A DNA stretch of 64,000 nt from Acidobacteriaceae bacterium (lineage in GTDB: Bacteria > Acidobacteriota > Terriglobia > Terriglobales > Acidobacteriaceae), in the NCBI GenBank assembly GCA_903642235.1, contig CAHJWL010000009.1, positions 62,001 through 126,000 on the forward strand, in the 5' to 3' direction. A model generated the notes under the pieces. It had not been told where the DNA came from. It did no database searches and saw nothing but the letters and a program-made list of their open reading frames with translations. Position numbers and translations under genes: made by a program. Positions 29,030 to 38,329 of the stretch are shown here, piece after piece (position 1 is the stretch's first letter; each line of letters starts with the position of its first letter).

Positions 29030-29437
29030 TCAACGGACGACGGCCAGATAGACGGCCATTGCCAGGCCGCCGAGCGCGAGGATGATGGCCAGCACTACGG
29101 CCTGCATCGAAATGCGGCCGGCCTGCCAGGTGCCGGTGCGAAGCTCGCGAATAAGCTGCACATGCCGCAATGCGGCAAGAAGATTAACCAGGACACCGAG
29201 GGCGACGAGCGCGATGCCCGAGCCGCGAGGCAACGTTGCTGTGTGCCCGGTGGGGCGATCGCCGACCGAGTCGAGCTGCCGCAGAAAGAGCGAGAACCGG
29301 CTGACGGCAAAGCCGACGCCCATCAAGCCAAGGCCGGTCCGGATCCAGGCGAGGAAGGTGCGTTCCGCGGCGAAATAGACGCGCGGGTCCCGCTCCGCCG
29401 GGCTCGTTTCGGAGGTTGGTTTGGCTGCGCTGGTCAT
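29030..29437 (-). CDS. DUF202 membrane protein
   Basis: A 135-residue protein of the DUF202 (YidH) family. The N-terminal box DPRVYFAAERTFLAWIRTGL is diagnostic, followed by three hydrophobic segments. Function is unknown. It converges with glpF across a 23-base gap. Its start overlaps the polX stop by four bases (ATGA on the minus strand), so it is translated with polX. Confidence 0.88.
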   Translation of the reverse strand: MTSAAKPTSETSPAERDPRVYFAAERTFLAWIRTGLGLMGVGFAVSRFSLFLRQLDSVGDRPTGHTATLPRGSGIALVALGVLVNLLAALRHVQLIRELRTGTWQAGRISMQAVVLAIILALGGLAMAVYLAVVR

Positions 29438-31209
29438 GGCTTCGGGCGCAGGTTGGCGAGCAGCGCCTCTGCGGTGGGTTGCGTGTTCAGCACGTCAGCA
29501 GCGGTCAGCCAGGCGCGGCGCAGCTGCGTGATGCCCCAGCGGATGTAATCGAGATCTTCAATGGCATGGGCGTCTGTGTTGACGACCAGGCGGCAGCCCA
29601 GCTGCTTCGCCATGCGGAGGTGCAGGTCGTTGAGATCGGCGCGGGCGGGCGCGGCGTTGTGCTCGACCGCGACACCCAATTCAGCGGCGCGTTTGAGGAC
29701 CTTTTCCAAATGGATGGCATACGGGTCGCGGCGCAGAAGCTTGCGGCCTGTGGGATGGCCGAGGATGCGGGTATGAGGGTTTTCGAGCGCGGCGAGAACG
29801 CGGTCGGTCATCTGCTCGGCGGGCTGATCAAAGCGCGAATGCACACTGGCAACGACAATATCGAGTTGGGCAAGGGTGCTGTCTTCAAGGTCAAGCTCGC
29901 CCGCGCCGAGGATGTCCACCTCCACGCCGGCAAGCAGGGTAATGCGGCCTTCCATCTCCGTGTTGACCTGCCGAATGCGTGCCGCATGCGCAAGGGCGCG
30001 AGCGTCATCCATGCCGTTGGTCATGGCAAGGTTCTTCGAGTGATCGGTGATGGCGATGTACTTCAGTCCGCGTGCCAGGGCGGCCTCGGCCATGTCGCGG
30101 ATCGAGCACGCTCCGTCAGTCTCGAAGGTGTGCATATGCAGATCGCCGCGGATATCCTCGCGCGTGATGAGGGTGGGAAGGCCGCCCTCTGCCTTGCCGG
30201 CGAAGCTGGCTGCGGCGGCCTCAAGCTCGCCGCAGTTCTCACGCAGCTCTGGCGGAATCCATGCCATGTCCAGTGCGTTGTAGATCTCCTGCTCGGTTGC
30301 TGCGGCGACGATCACGTTATCTTCCACACGCAGCAGAGCGTATTCCGAGAGGGTCAGGCCGCGCTTGATGGCGCGCTGCCGCAGGGTGACGTTGTGGTGC
30401 TTGGAGCCGGTGAAGTACTGGAGCGCAGCGCCGTAGCTGGCGCGCGGCAGAAGGCGCACATCGACCTGGAGCTGGTTGCGCAGAGTAAAGGAGACCTTGT
30501 TCTGCCCCTTGGCGATAAGCTTATCGATCAATGGCAGAGCGGCCACATGATCGACCGCCGCGGCAACCACGTCGGGCTCGCAGGCAGGACCGGTGACAAG
30601 CAGGTCGAGGTCGCCAACGGTCTCGCGGCCGCGCCGCAGCGAGCCGGCCGGCGTGATCGTCTCGATGCCGGGAAACTCGCGGATCAGCGCACTGATGCGA
30701 TCGGCAAAGGCAGTTGCCTGATCGATCCGGAAACGACCCGTATTCTTCTTATGATCCGCGATGCCTTTGAGCAGCTTCTCGGTGAACTTCTGGCCCATGC
30801 GCGGCAGCTTGAGCAGGTGCCCGGCCTTTGCGGCTTCTTCAAGCGTGTCGATGTCGGCGACCGCGAGCGCGGACCAGAGCATGGCAACGGTCTTCGGTCC
30901 CATACCCGGGAGCCGCAGAAGCTCCAGCATCGTCGGCTTGTATTTCGTCAGCAGCTCCGCACGCAGCGGCATGGTGCCTGTCGCAACCAGATCGCGAATG
31001 TTCTGCGCCATGCCCTTGCCGATGCCGGCGATCGCAAGCAGCGCCTTCGGATCGGAGTCGGGCTCGGTGAGTGTGGCCAGCTGTGTCGTCTGCTGTTCGA
31101 CGGCCTCCGCGGCGCGGCGGTAGGAGCGCACGCGAAAGGGATCCTGTCCATCGATCTCGAGCAGAGCGGCGGTCTCATCCAGAAGGCGGGCGATGGTGAT
31201 GTTGTCCAT
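29434..31209 (-). CDS. polX: DNA polymerase X family protein (PolX)
   Basis: A 591-residue repair polymerase/exonuclease. In order it has helix-hairpin-helix segments (about 45-130), a family X polymerase domain with AGSLRRGRETVGDLDLLVTG carrying the first two metal-binding Asp and LQVDVRLLP the third, and a C-terminal PHP phosphoesterase domain starting DLHMHTFETDGACSI with later ITDHS and VEHNAAP. Bacterial PolX uses the PHP domain as a 3'-5' exonuclease and the polymerase domain for gap filling. The ATG at 31209 has GAAAG about 7 bases upstream. The cold-shock gene precedes it by 45 bases. Confidence 0.95.
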   Translation of the reverse strand: MDNITIARLLDETAALLEIDGQDPFRVRSYRRAAEAVEQQTTQLATLTEPDSDPKALLAIAGIGKGMAQNIRDLVATGTMPLRAELLTKYKPTMLELLRLPGMGPKTVAMLWSALAVADIDTLEEAAKAGHLLKLPRMGQKFTEKLLKGIADHKKNTGRFRIDQATAFADRISALIREFPGIETITPAGSLRRGRETVGDLDLLVTGPACEPDVVAAAVDHVAALPLIDKLIAKGQNKVSFTLRNQLQVDVRLLPRASYGAALQYFTGSKHHNVTLRQRAIKRGLTLSEYALLRVEDNVIVAAATEQEIYNALDMAWIPPELRENCGELEAAAASFAGKAEGGLPTLITREDIRGDLHMHTFETDGACSIRDMAEAALARGLKYIAITDHSKNLAMTNGMDDARALAHAARIRQVNTEMEGRITLLAGVEVDILGAGELDLEDSTLAQLDIVVASVHSRFDQPAEQMTDRVLAALENPHTRILGHPTGRKLLRRDPYAIHLEKVLKRAAELGVAVEHNAAPARADLNDLHLRMAKQLGCRLVVNTDAHAIEDLDYIRWGITQLRRAWLTAADVLNTQPTAEALLANLRPKP

Positions 31210-31254
31210 AACGTTCTTTCCGTTCAGATGCATGCGGACGCGGGCCGCAGTGCT

Positions 31255-31470
31255 CTAGAGGCCCTTACGCAAGAGCAGGACGTGAGCGGCCTGGGGTCCT
31301 CGCTCGCTCTCAACGATGTCAAACTCCACCTCGTCGCCGTCCCGCAGTGTCTTATACCCTTCGGTTTCGATCACGCGGTAGTGCACGAAGACGTCCGGAC
31401 CGTCTGCCCGGCCCAGAAAGCCGAAGCCTTTCGCCGTGTTGAACCACTTTACAAACCCACGGCAGGGCAT
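31255..31470 (-). CDS. Cold-shock domain protein
   Basis: A 71-residue single cold-shock domain that binds single-stranded RNA or DNA. RNP1 reads KGFGFL within [14 protein letters not shown] and RNP2 reads VFVHY. The usual FFH in RNP2-type strands is FVH here, and the C-terminal strand ends [12 protein letters not shown] at 31470 gives a normal-length CspA protein that begins [10 protein letters not shown]. It starts 5 bases after the end of the upstream Nudix gene, so it is probably co-transcribed with it rather than having the long cold-induced leader of E. coli cspA. Confidence 0.9.
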   Translation of the reverse strand: MPCRGFVKWFNTAKGFGFLGRADGPDVFVHYRVIETEGYKTLRDGDEVEFDIVESERGPQAAHVLLLRKGL

Positions 31471-31474
31471 CGCG

Positions 31475-32215
31475 TCAGAGAGTCCCGGCGCGACGGCCCT
31501 GGGCGAGCAGGGAGACGCCGATGAGGGTCTTGCCATCATGCAGCTTGCGGTCGGCGATCAGCTGCAGGACATGGGAGAGCGGCGTGGGGAGAAGCTCGAT
31601 GTGCTCATCTTCTTCAGGCTTCGCCACGCCGTGTTCCAGATCCTGCGCAAGGTAGATCTGCATCCACTCGCCGAGAAAGCCGGGGCTGGCGAAGTACTTG
31701 GTCAGCAGGGTCCAGCGTTTGGCGCGGATACCGGTCTCTTCGATCATCTCGCGCTTGGCCGCGGCAAGCGGGCGCTCGTTGGGTTCGATACGGCCGGCTG
31801 GCAGCTCGAGCAGAAACTGACCGGCGGCATGGCGGTACTGCCGGATGAGGATGACGGCGGGATCCTTTGGACCGGTGCCAAGCGCGCGGTTCTTGGTCTC
31901 GTCGATTGCCAGGATGACAACTGATCCGTTATGCCGGATCACATCTTTCTGCCTCGCCTTCGAGTCGCCAGGCTCGATGAGCGTGTCTGTGTACACAGAG
32001 AAGACCTTACCCTCATAGGAGAGCTTCGAGTCGATCAGCTGCGGCTTGCCGGCATTGCGCCGCTTGCGGATCTCGGGAGCGGGCTGCTCCTCCTCGCTCG
32101 AGACGGGTCGTTCTGCGGAGGTCGAGGGCTCGGCGGCTCCGGTATTCAGCTCCTTTGTGGCGGGGGAGAGTGTGGCGACGGTGCCGGATGCGGGCTTCTT
32201 TACAAAGGGGGCCAT
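31475..32215 (-). CDS. Nudix hydrolase (ADP-ribose pyrophosphatase family) with long N-terminus
   Basis: A 246-residue protein. Residues 1-55 are low-complexity Ser/Glu/Pro-rich sequence with no recognised domain; the Nudix domain follows, with [27 protein letters not shown] and the box [20 protein letters not shown] then TGI, a complete GX5EX7REUXEEXGU. LPAG and FLLE before the box fit the NudF/ADP-ribose group. It differs from the Nudix protein at 6579 in having the canonical Arg. The N-terminal tail could mean the true start is further in, but no better ribosome site is seen. Confidence 0.85.
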   Translation of the reverse strand: MAPFVKKPASGTVATLSPATKELNTGAAEPSTSAERPVSSEEEQPAPEIRKRRNAGKPQLIDSKLSYEGKVFSVYTDTLIEPGDSKARQKDVIRHNGSVVILAIDETKNRALGTGPKDPAVILIRQYRHAAGQFLLELPAGRIEPNERPLAAAKREMIEETGIRAKRWTLLTKYFASPGFLGEWMQIYLAQDLEHGVAKPEEDEHIELLPTPLSHVLQLIADRKLHDGKTLIGVSLLAQGRRAGTL

Positions 32216-32396
32216 GCGGCTACGGTACCATCAGCTCTGTCTCGGCAACATCTGCATCGCGCCGTTTCAGAGAGGCATCCAACCCTCTACGCGGTCCTGC
32301 CCCAAGCGGTGTCTCCACAGGCTATTTGCCGCGGAGTTCCACGGCCGGTGTGCGGACCCTGAAGATTCTGTACTGGAAGTGTAGGGACCGACCCGA

Positions 32397-34034
32397 ATGA
32401 ACCTAGCAACGAGCGCCGAGTGTTTCCCGATCACTGTGCTGCCTCATGTTTCAGCGCTGTACCAGGCCTATCTTGGTCTGGGAGGAGTGGCGAACAACGC
32501 GGCGGCGGCGGCTTGGTACGGCGCCGGGCTGGAGGGTGGCGCTTTCTCAGGAAGCTGGATGGGGCAGCCGGTAGCAGGCGGCAAGGACCTCGTGCGGCTG
32601 GCGGCGGAGCTGGATCGGCAGGCACGGAGCTTTGGCGCGGGTGTGCGCACGTTCGAGAATATCGCGCGGCTCCAGTCGGGTGCTCGCGCCGTGGTCACAG
32701 GGCAGCAGGTGGGCCTGCTGGGCGGCCCGCTGCTGGTACTCGAGAAGGCGGCGACGGCGATCGTGCGTGCGCGTGAAGCGACGGCGCGGACGGGTATAGC
32801 GCATGTGCCGGTGTTCTGGCTGGCAACCGAGGATCACGACCTCGCGGAGGTCGATCAGATTGGGCTGCTTACAAAGACCACGGTCGAAACCTTGCGGGCT
32901 GGCCTGACGAGTGGCGGCGCGCCGGTCGGCGGCGTGCAGCTCGGGAGCGAGATGGAGGCGGTGCTTGCGCAGGCGGAAGAGCTGCTCGGCTGGGCGCCCC
33001 TCGCTGGTCTGCTGCGCGAGTGTTATGCCCCGGGGCAGACACTTGGCAGCGCCTTTGGCCAATGGATGACGCGCCTCTTTGCCGATCACGGATTGATCGT
33101 GATGGACGGCTCAACACGGGAGTTTCACGCGCTGGGCGCGATGGCGTTGCGCTCTGCGATTGAGAACGCCGGGCCGCTCGAAGAGAAGTTGATCGCTCGC
33201 AGTGCAGAGCTTGAGGCGAATGGCTTTCATGCGCAGGTGAAGGTTGCGGATGGCAAGAGCCTTCTGTTCCTGATTCGCGATGTTGAGGGAGTGAAGCAGC
33301 GCGTCTCCCTGCGTCGCTCCGGGAACGGATGGAAGGCCGGACACACGCTCTACACCACGGCCGAGCTGCTCGGGATTCTCGATGCCGAGCCGGAGCGTTT
33401 GAGCCCGAACGCCCTGTTGCGGCCGGTCTTTCAAGACACCATTCTGCCGGTGGCAGCCTATGTGGGCGGCCCTGCGGAGATCGCGTACTGGGCACAGAGC
33501 GCGGTTGTGTATGCGCGGATGCTCGGCGCGGTCACACCCGTCCTGCCGCGCTTGACGGCGACGCTGCTCGAACCGGCGATCGCAGCCATTATGGACAAGG
33601 ACGAGGTGCAGCTTCCGGATGCGCTTACGTCCGCCGATGATCTCGCGATGCGGCTGGGTGCGCGTACCATGCCCATTGAGCTCAAGCGGCGGCTCTCCGC
33701 CACCGGGAACGCCCTGGAGACGGAGCTTGATGCCTTGATGGCCTACCTTGCCGGGATGGACGCGAGTCTTGGGCGTGCAGCCGGCGTGTCGGGATCGAAG
33801 ATGCGTTATCAGATGAACCGGCTCCGGAGGCTGGCAGCACGGGCGGAGGTTGAGAAGAAAGACAGTCTGCGTAAGCACGCGGCGGCTATCGCGCTCAACC
33901 TCTTTCCAGACGGTCATCCGCAGGAGCGTGTCATCGCCGGAGCCTGGTACCTGGCGCGTTATGAAGGGCTGATCGAGCGGTTGATCGACGCCGCGAAGGG
34001 CATGTGCGGCGGCCACGCCATCATCCGCCTGTAG
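32397..34034 (+). CDS. bshC: Putative cysteine ligase BshC (bacillithiol synthesis)
   Basis: A 545-residue protein of the BshC family, which adds cysteine to glucosaminyl-malate in the last step of bacillithiol synthesis. Recognisable boxes are VVTGQQVGLLGGPLLVLEK, HVPVFWLATEDHDLAEVD, and PVAAYVGGPAEIAYWAQ, with a coiled-coil C-terminal region (about 440-510) and NLFPDGHPQER near the end. Length fits the family. bshA and bshB are not in the window. The finding implies a bacillithiol-type low-molecular-weight thiol in this Gram-negative organism. Confidence 0.92.
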   Translation: MNLATSAECFPITVLPHVSALYQAYLGLGGVANNAAAAAWYGAGLEGGAFSGSWMGQPVAGGKDLVRLAAELDRQARSFGAGVRTFENIARLQSGARAVVTGQQVGLLGGPLLVLEKAATAIVRAREATARTGIAHVPVFWLATEDHDLAEVDQIGLLTKTTVETLRAGLTSGGAPVGGVQLGSEMEAVLAQAEELLGWAPLAGLLRECYAPGQTLGSAFGQWMTRLFADHGLIVMDGSTREFHALGAMALRSAIENAGPLEEKLIARSAELEANGFHAQVKVADGKSLLFLIRDVEGVKQRVSLRRSGNGWKAGHTLYTTAELLGILDAEPERLSPNALLRPVFQDTILPVAAYVGGPAEIAYWAQSAVVYARMLGAVTPVLPRLTATLLEPAIAAIMDKDEVQLPDALTSADDLAMRLGARTMPIELKRRLSATGNALETELDALMAYLAGMDASLGRAAGVSGSKMRYQMNRLRRLAARAEVEKKDSLRKHAAAIALNLFPDGHPQERVIAGAWYLARYEGLIERLIDAAKGMCGGHAIIRL

Positions 34035-34090
34035 GTGGCATCTCCGCAGGGCTCGGTCGCTTTTACAATAGACGTGCGAGGGAACGGGCT

Positions 34091-34399
34091 ATGGGGATGA
34101 GCGATGCAGCATTTGAGGTGATGTGTCCGGACTGCGGAGCGATGATCAAGGTAGATCCTGTGACGCGATCCGTGATCGCGCACACACCTGTTGCGCGCAA
34201 GAAGACGTTTGAGGACTTCGGCGAGGCGGCACGTGCGCTCCGCGAGCAGGACGCGCGCCGCGACTCGCTATTTGCGCAGAGTGTCGAAGCACAGAAGAAC
34301 AAGGATGATCTGCTGTCGAAGAAGTTTGCCGAAGCGGTAAAGAAGGCGAAGGAGAACCCGAACTCCGGCAAGCCGCTGCGTGACTTTGATCTTGAGTAG
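34091..34399 (+). CDS. Small zinc-ribbon / coiled-coil protein
   Basis: A 102-residue protein of unknown function. The N-terminal FEVMCPDCGAMIKVDP has one CPxCG knuckle, and the rest is charged, helical sequence (EAARALREQDARRDSL onward, about 45-90) likely to form a coiled coil. With only one Cys pair it may dimerise to bind zinc. The ATG at 34091 follows GAGGGAA by 6 bases. It lies 56 bases after bshC on the same strand and may share its transcript. Confidence 0.65.
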   Translation: MGMSDAAFEVMCPDCGAMIKVDPVTRSVIAHTPVARKKTFEDFGEAARALREQDARRDSLFAQSVEAQKNKDDLLSKKFAEAVKKAKENPNSGKPLRDFDLE

Positions 34400-34402
34400 A
34401 CC

Positions 34403-34902
34403 TCAGAAAAGATGATCGAGTCGCTTGAGTGCTGCCAGGCGAAGAGATGGAGACAGACGGAAGTTTGTCGCGTCCAGTCTGCTCAAAGCCAGTGAAAGAT
34501 CGACCTTTCCGAGGCGGGCAGCTCTTTCAGGTACACCCAATGTTCCGCATACGTTGAGGTGAAGATTTTTGGCCAGCCGTCTCCCTTCAAGTTCATCAAT
34601 CAAAACCGTAGAGAGCTTCCGGTCAAGCGCGAGCTCAAGGGCCTGTCGCTCTCCGGCATCGAGTGCGCTGAGTTCAGGGCGTGTGGGACTTCACCGATAT
34701 CGAGGTTGAGCCAATCTGGTGGGTGCGCGATCCAGGCTCGTACGACGGCTGAAGTTCAAGGATGTCTCAATTCCGCAATCACGGCTTCAGGGATCACTAC
34801 ATGGCGGAAGAGGAGCGGCAGGAGAGCATCTTCGTTGATCAGAACCAGATAGTTTAGTGGCGATGTATCAGAAACGACAATCGTGCTCTCAGCGGATATC
34901 AA
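34403..34902 (-). pseudogene. Broken PIN-domain (DUF3368) toxin gene
   Basis: Reading the minus strand just after the UPF0175 antitoxin gives VVSDTSPLNYLVLINEDALL, then PLLFRHVVIPEAVIAELRHP, the N-terminal half of a DUF3368/PIN nuclease. This is interrupted by TGA at 34756-34758. The frame resumes (TSAVVRAWIAHPPDWLNLDI) until a one-base loss near 34664-34669, after which the next frame continues LDAGERQALELALDRKLSTV and LIDELEGRRLAKN to the stop at 34403. Two independent lesions make this a pseudogene. The active-site Asp codons remain readable. A TTG near 34902 overlapping the antitoxin end is the likely original start. Confidence 0.82.
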
Positions 34903-35128
34903 GAGAGTCTGCTTCTAAATCTTCAAGGCTGTAGCTCTGCTCCCAAACACCATGCTCTTTGAGAAAACCATCGAGTTCATAACGAGTTTCGAACCCGAGG
35001 AGCAGACGTGTTTGAAGTGTCGTAAGAGCTCCACTGCGAAAGGCGGCGAGCGCAAAGGCTTTGAGGGCCTTTTGGGTGCTTTGCGGATGCTGCGCGAGAT
35101 CGTCCGGAAGATCAACCGTGATCTGCAT
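34889..35128 (-). CDS. UPF0175 family antitoxin
   Basis: A 79-residue protein: MQITVDLPDDLAQHPQSTQK, then ALKAFALAAFRSGALTTLQT, fits UPF0175, small ribbon-helix-helix-like antitoxins encoded just upstream of DUF3368/PIN toxins. It would bind DNA and repress its own operon while neutralising the toxin. Here the toxin gene next to it is broken while this gene is intact. Promoters for it and for the divergent ABC-F gene must share the 44-base gap, so self-repression could also affect the ABC-F gene. Confidence 0.8.
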   Translation of the reverse strand: MQITVDLPDDLAQHPQSTQKALKAFALAAFRSGALTTLQTRLLLGFETRYELDGFLKEHGVWEQSYSLEDLEADSLDIR

Positions 35129-35172
35129 GAGGAAACGATAGCATGTGTCGTCAAAGACGATAGACTGAACCT

Positions 35173-36972
35173 ATGCCGCCAATTCTGAATGCTCAGGGCC
35201 TGACGAAGGCCTTTGGAGCCACACCCCTCTTCAAAGACATCGCATTCACCGTTTCGGAAGGGGAGCGGATCGGGCTCATCGGACCCAACGGCGCAGGCAA
35301 GTCGACGCTGCTCGCGTGTCTTGCGGGCGAGCAGGACGCGGATACAGGTGAAGTGGCGATGCGCAAACGCGCGCGCGTCGGCTACGTGCGGCAGGAGTCT
35401 AATTTCACCGACGGCCTCAGCGTTCGCGAGGTGCTGATCGCCGCACTTGACAACGCGAGGGTTGCGGAAGGCGAGCACGAGGGCCGTCTGCGCGAGACCA
35501 GCGGCCGCATCGGATTTCCTTCACTTGATGCGACTGCAGCCTCCTTGAGCGGCGGCTGGAAGAAGCGGCTTGCGATTGCGGAGGCCATCGTCACCGCGCC
35601 TGACGTGCTGCTGCTGGACGAGCCGACCAATCATCTGGACCTTGAAGGAATCGAGTGGCTGGAAGGCATGCTGCGCACGGCTCCGTTTGCCTGCGTCATG
35701 GTCAGCCATGATCGTTACTTCCTCGAAGAAGTTGCGACCGAGATCGTTGAGTTGAGCCGCGTCTACGCGGATGGCATGCTGCGCGTGAGGGGAACGTACT
35801 CAAAGTTTCTCGAAGGCCGCGAGGCGTATATGGAGTCGCAGTCGAAGATGCAGGATGCGCTCCGCAATCGCGTGAAGACCGAGATCGAGTGGCTGCGGCG
35901 CGGGCCCAAGGCACGGGCGACCAAGGCCAAAGCGCGCATCGACAACGCACATGGATTGATCAGTCAGCTCAAGGATGTCGACCAGCGCACCCGAACCTCG
36001 AGCGCCGGTATTGAATTTGCCGCGACCGATCGCCAGACCAAGCGGCTGATCGAACTGGATGATGTTGCTGTTGAGCTGGGCGGCCGTGAGATCGTGCGCG
36101 GGCTCAGCTTCACGGTGGCGAACGGAACGCGCGTTGGGCTCGTTGGGCCGAACGGCTCCGGGAAGACGACCCTGCTGCGCCTGATCACGGGCGAGCTTGA
36201 GGCGAGCGCAGGCGTGGTGAAGCGTGCGGGTGCACTGCGCATGGTGTACTTCAGCCAGATGCGCGAGCTGCCGGAGTCCATGACGCTGCGCCGCGCGCTG
36301 GCGCCTGACTCTGACTCGGTCGTCTACGGCGGACGTGTCGTGCACGTGGCCAGCTATGCCGCGAAGTTCCTCTTTACCGGCGAACAGCTCAACCAGCCTG
36401 TCGAGCGGCTGAGCGGCGGCGAGCGAGCCCGCGTTCTGATCGCGCGGCTTATGCTGGAGCCGGCGGACGTGCTGCTGCTCGACGAGCCGACGAACGATCT
36501 TGACATTCCGACGCTTGAGATTCTGGAAGAGAGTCTGCTCGAGTATGCGGGCGCGCTGATCCTGGTGACGCACGATCGCTACATGCTCGATCGCGTGTCG
36601 ACCGTCGTCCTCGGCCTTGATGGAACCGGCCGCTCGAAGGCCTTTGCGGACTACTCGCAGTGGGAGCAATGGCGAGGTATCAAGCCTGGCCGCGATGAGA
36701 GTCCGGCCGAAACCGCGGTTGGTAAGAAGGGCAGCGCGACCTCTTCGAAGAAGAAGCTTTCGTACCTCGAAGCGCGTGAGTTCGATAGCATCGAGGCCGC
36801 GGTTGAAGCCGCGGATGCGCGTCTTGAAGCTGCCCGCGATCGTGTCGACGAGCCCGCAGTCGCGACGGACGCGGGGGCTCTCACTGAAGCTCTCGCAGAG
36901 ATGGAGGCGGCGCAGGAGGAGAGCGATCGCCTATACGCGCGATGGGCGGAGCTGACCGAGAAAGCTGGTTGA
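35173..36972 (+). CDS. ABC-F family ATPase (Uup-like)
   Basis: A 599-residue cytosolic protein with two ABC ATPase domains and no membrane segments. Domain 1 has GPNGAGKST (about 37-45), LSGGWKKRLAIAEA and LLLDEPTNHLDLEG; domain 2 has GPNGSGKTT, LSGGERARVLIARL and LLLDEPTNDLDIPT. The NHLDLEG/NDLDIPT pattern marks ABC-F proteins, which act on ribosomes or DNA rather than in transport. A C-terminal charged coiled coil (about 535-599, SYLEAREFDSIEAAVEAADA) is the mark of the Uup subgroup, implicated in DNA structure tolerance and ribosome function. Confidence 0.92.
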   Translation: MPPILNAQGLTKAFGATPLFKDIAFTVSEGERIGLIGPNGAGKSTLLACLAGEQDADTGEVAMRKRARVGYVRQESNFTDGLSVREVLIAALDNARVAEGEHEGRLRETSGRIGFPSLDATAASLSGGWKKRLAIAEAIVTAPDVLLLDEPTNHLDLEGIEWLEGMLRTAPFACVMVSHDRYFLEEVATEIVELSRVYADGMLRVRGTYSKFLEGREAYMESQSKMQDALRNRVKTEIEWLRRGPKARATKAKARIDNAHGLISQLKDVDQRTRTSSAGIEFAATDRQTKRLIELDDVAVELGGREIVRGLSFTVANGTRVGLVGPNGSGKTTLLRLITGELEASAGVVKRAGALRMVYFSQMRELPESMTLRRALAPDSDSVVYGGRVVHVASYAAKFLFTGEQLNQPVERLSGGERARVLIARLMLEPADVLLLDEPTNDLDIPTLEILEESLLEYAGALILVTHDRYMLDRVSTVVLGLDGTGRSKAFADYSQWEQWRGIKPGRDESPAETAVGKKGSATSSKKKLSYLEAREFDSIEAAVEAADARLEAARDRVDEPAVATDAGALTEALAEMEAAQEESDRLYARWAELTEKAG

Positions 36973-37005
36973 GAGTGCAGCGCTGTGACGTATGCTGCTC
37001 TCACG

Positions 37006-38328
37006 ATGAAGCTCTTCTCAACGCAACATACTCTTTTGAACGCGGCTGCCCTTGCCGTTCTGCTGGCCGCGAACCTGCGTGCAGCCGCGCAACTCGCCGA
37101 GCCAAAGCAGGTGGTTGTTCTCCATGCGGCCCGCATGCTCGATGTGCGCGCCGGCACGCTGGTCGCACCGGCGGAGATCCTGATTGAAGGCGACACCATC
37201 AAGGAGATCGGCACCCACGTCTCTCGTCCGCCGCTCGCGCAGGTCATCGATCTCGGCGATCACACGTTGATGCCCGGCTTGATTGATGCGCACGTGCACC
37301 TGTTCCTGCATCCTGGCGCGGAGGATCTGCAGACCGTGCAGGAGAGCGTACCGCAACGTGTGCTGCTGGCAGCCGAGGCTGCGCGCTCTGATCTGCAGGC
37401 AGGCTTCACGGCGGAGCGCGACATGGGCACAGAAGGTGCAGGCTCGGCCGATACGGCCATTCGCGACGCGATCGATGCCGGCCTGATTCCCGGGCCGCGC
37501 ATGCGTATGAGCGGCAATGCAATCAGCATCCTTGGCGGGCATGAGGATGCGATCGGCTACAACCCGGCGCAGCATGTGCTGGGCAATGCGGACTACGCGA
37601 ACACAGCAGACGAGCTCGTCGCGACGATTCGGCAGCAGCGCAAGGAGGGCGCGGACTTCACCAAGATCTACGAGACGGGCAGGGATCAGCTGACGGGAGA
37701 CGTGTTTGAGACACCACCGCAGTACACGGTCGAGCAGCTGACGGCGGCGGTCGCGGAGGCCAGACGCTTCAGCCTGGGCCAGCCGGGACACGGCGTCGCG
37801 GTGCATGCTACGGGCGAACCTGGAACCGGCTTTGCGGTTCAGGCCGGTGTGGCAAGTGTTGATCACGCCTACGTTTTGAGCGAGGCGACGATGGCGATGA
37901 TGAAAGCCAGGAAGATCTACGCGGTGCCGACGTTTGCGATCACTGAGTACTTCGCCCAGACAGCCTCTACGCCCGAGCGCAGGCAGAAGGACGAAGCTGG
38001 GCAGACGCTGCACGCACGGGAGTTCAAGCGGCAGATGGCTGCCGGAGTTCCGTTTGCCGCGGGCAGTGATGTGGGCCCGTTTCCTCACGGAACGCAGGCA
38101 CGGGAGCTTGAACTCATGGCGCAGTTTGGCATGCCGGCGGCGGATGTGTTGCGCGCCGATCTGTTGAACGGTGCAGACCTGCTGGGCTGGAACGGCCGGA
38201 TTGGCGAGTTGAAGACCGGGATGTTTGCGGACGTTATTGCGGTGGAGGGAGATCCGCTGTTGGACATCTCAGCGGTTACAAGGGTACGTTTCGTGATGAA
38301 GGGCGGCGTGATCTTTCGCCGGCCATAG
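37006..38328 (+). CDS. Secreted amidohydrolase (Xaa-Pro dipeptidase/imidazolonepropionase-like)
   Basis: A 440-residue exported metal-dependent hydrolase. The N-terminal signal peptide (FSTQHTLLNAAALAVLLAAN) is followed by the amidohydrolase fold: MPGLIDAHVHLFL gives the HxH metal pair, GHGVAVHATG and SVDHAY the later His ligands, and AAGSDVGPFPHG the conserved Asp. Members hydrolyse cyclic amides or dipeptides including Xaa-Pro; the substrate is not fixed. ATG at 37006 puts the signal peptide at the N-terminus; a GTG at 36985 would add seven residues. Confidence 0.87.
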   Translation: MKLFSTQHTLLNAAALAVLLAANLRAAAQLAEPKQVVVLHAARMLDVRAGTLVAPAEILIEGDTIKEIGTHVSRPPLAQVIDLGDHTLMPGLIDAHVHLFLHPGAEDLQTVQESVPQRVLLAAEAARSDLQAGFTAERDMGTEGAGSADTAIRDAIDAGLIPGPRMRMSGNAISILGGHEDAIGYNPAQHVLGNADYANTADELVATIRQQRKEGADFTKIYETGRDQLTGDVFETPPQYTVEQLTAAVAEARRFSLGQPGHGVAVHATGEPGTGFAVQAGVASVDHAYVLSEATMAMMKARKIYAVPTFAITEYFAQTASTPERRQKDEAGQTLHAREFKRQMAAGVPFAAGSDVGPFPHGTQARELELMAQFGMPAADVLRADLLNGADLLGWNGRIGELKTGMFADVIAVEGDPLLDISAVTRVRFVMKGGVIFRRP

Positions 38329-38329
38329 T

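Noticed and set aside
29416-31524. Long plus-strand open frame of about 700 codons
   Set aside because: It lies exactly opposite polX and the cold-shock gene, whose protein motifs are clear. It has no recognisable domain and is a codon-bias shadow.
34559-34852. Plus-strand frame of 97 codons opposite the broken toxin
   Set aside because: The minus strand encodes readable PIN-toxin sequence in pieces; the plus frame has no similarity by eye.
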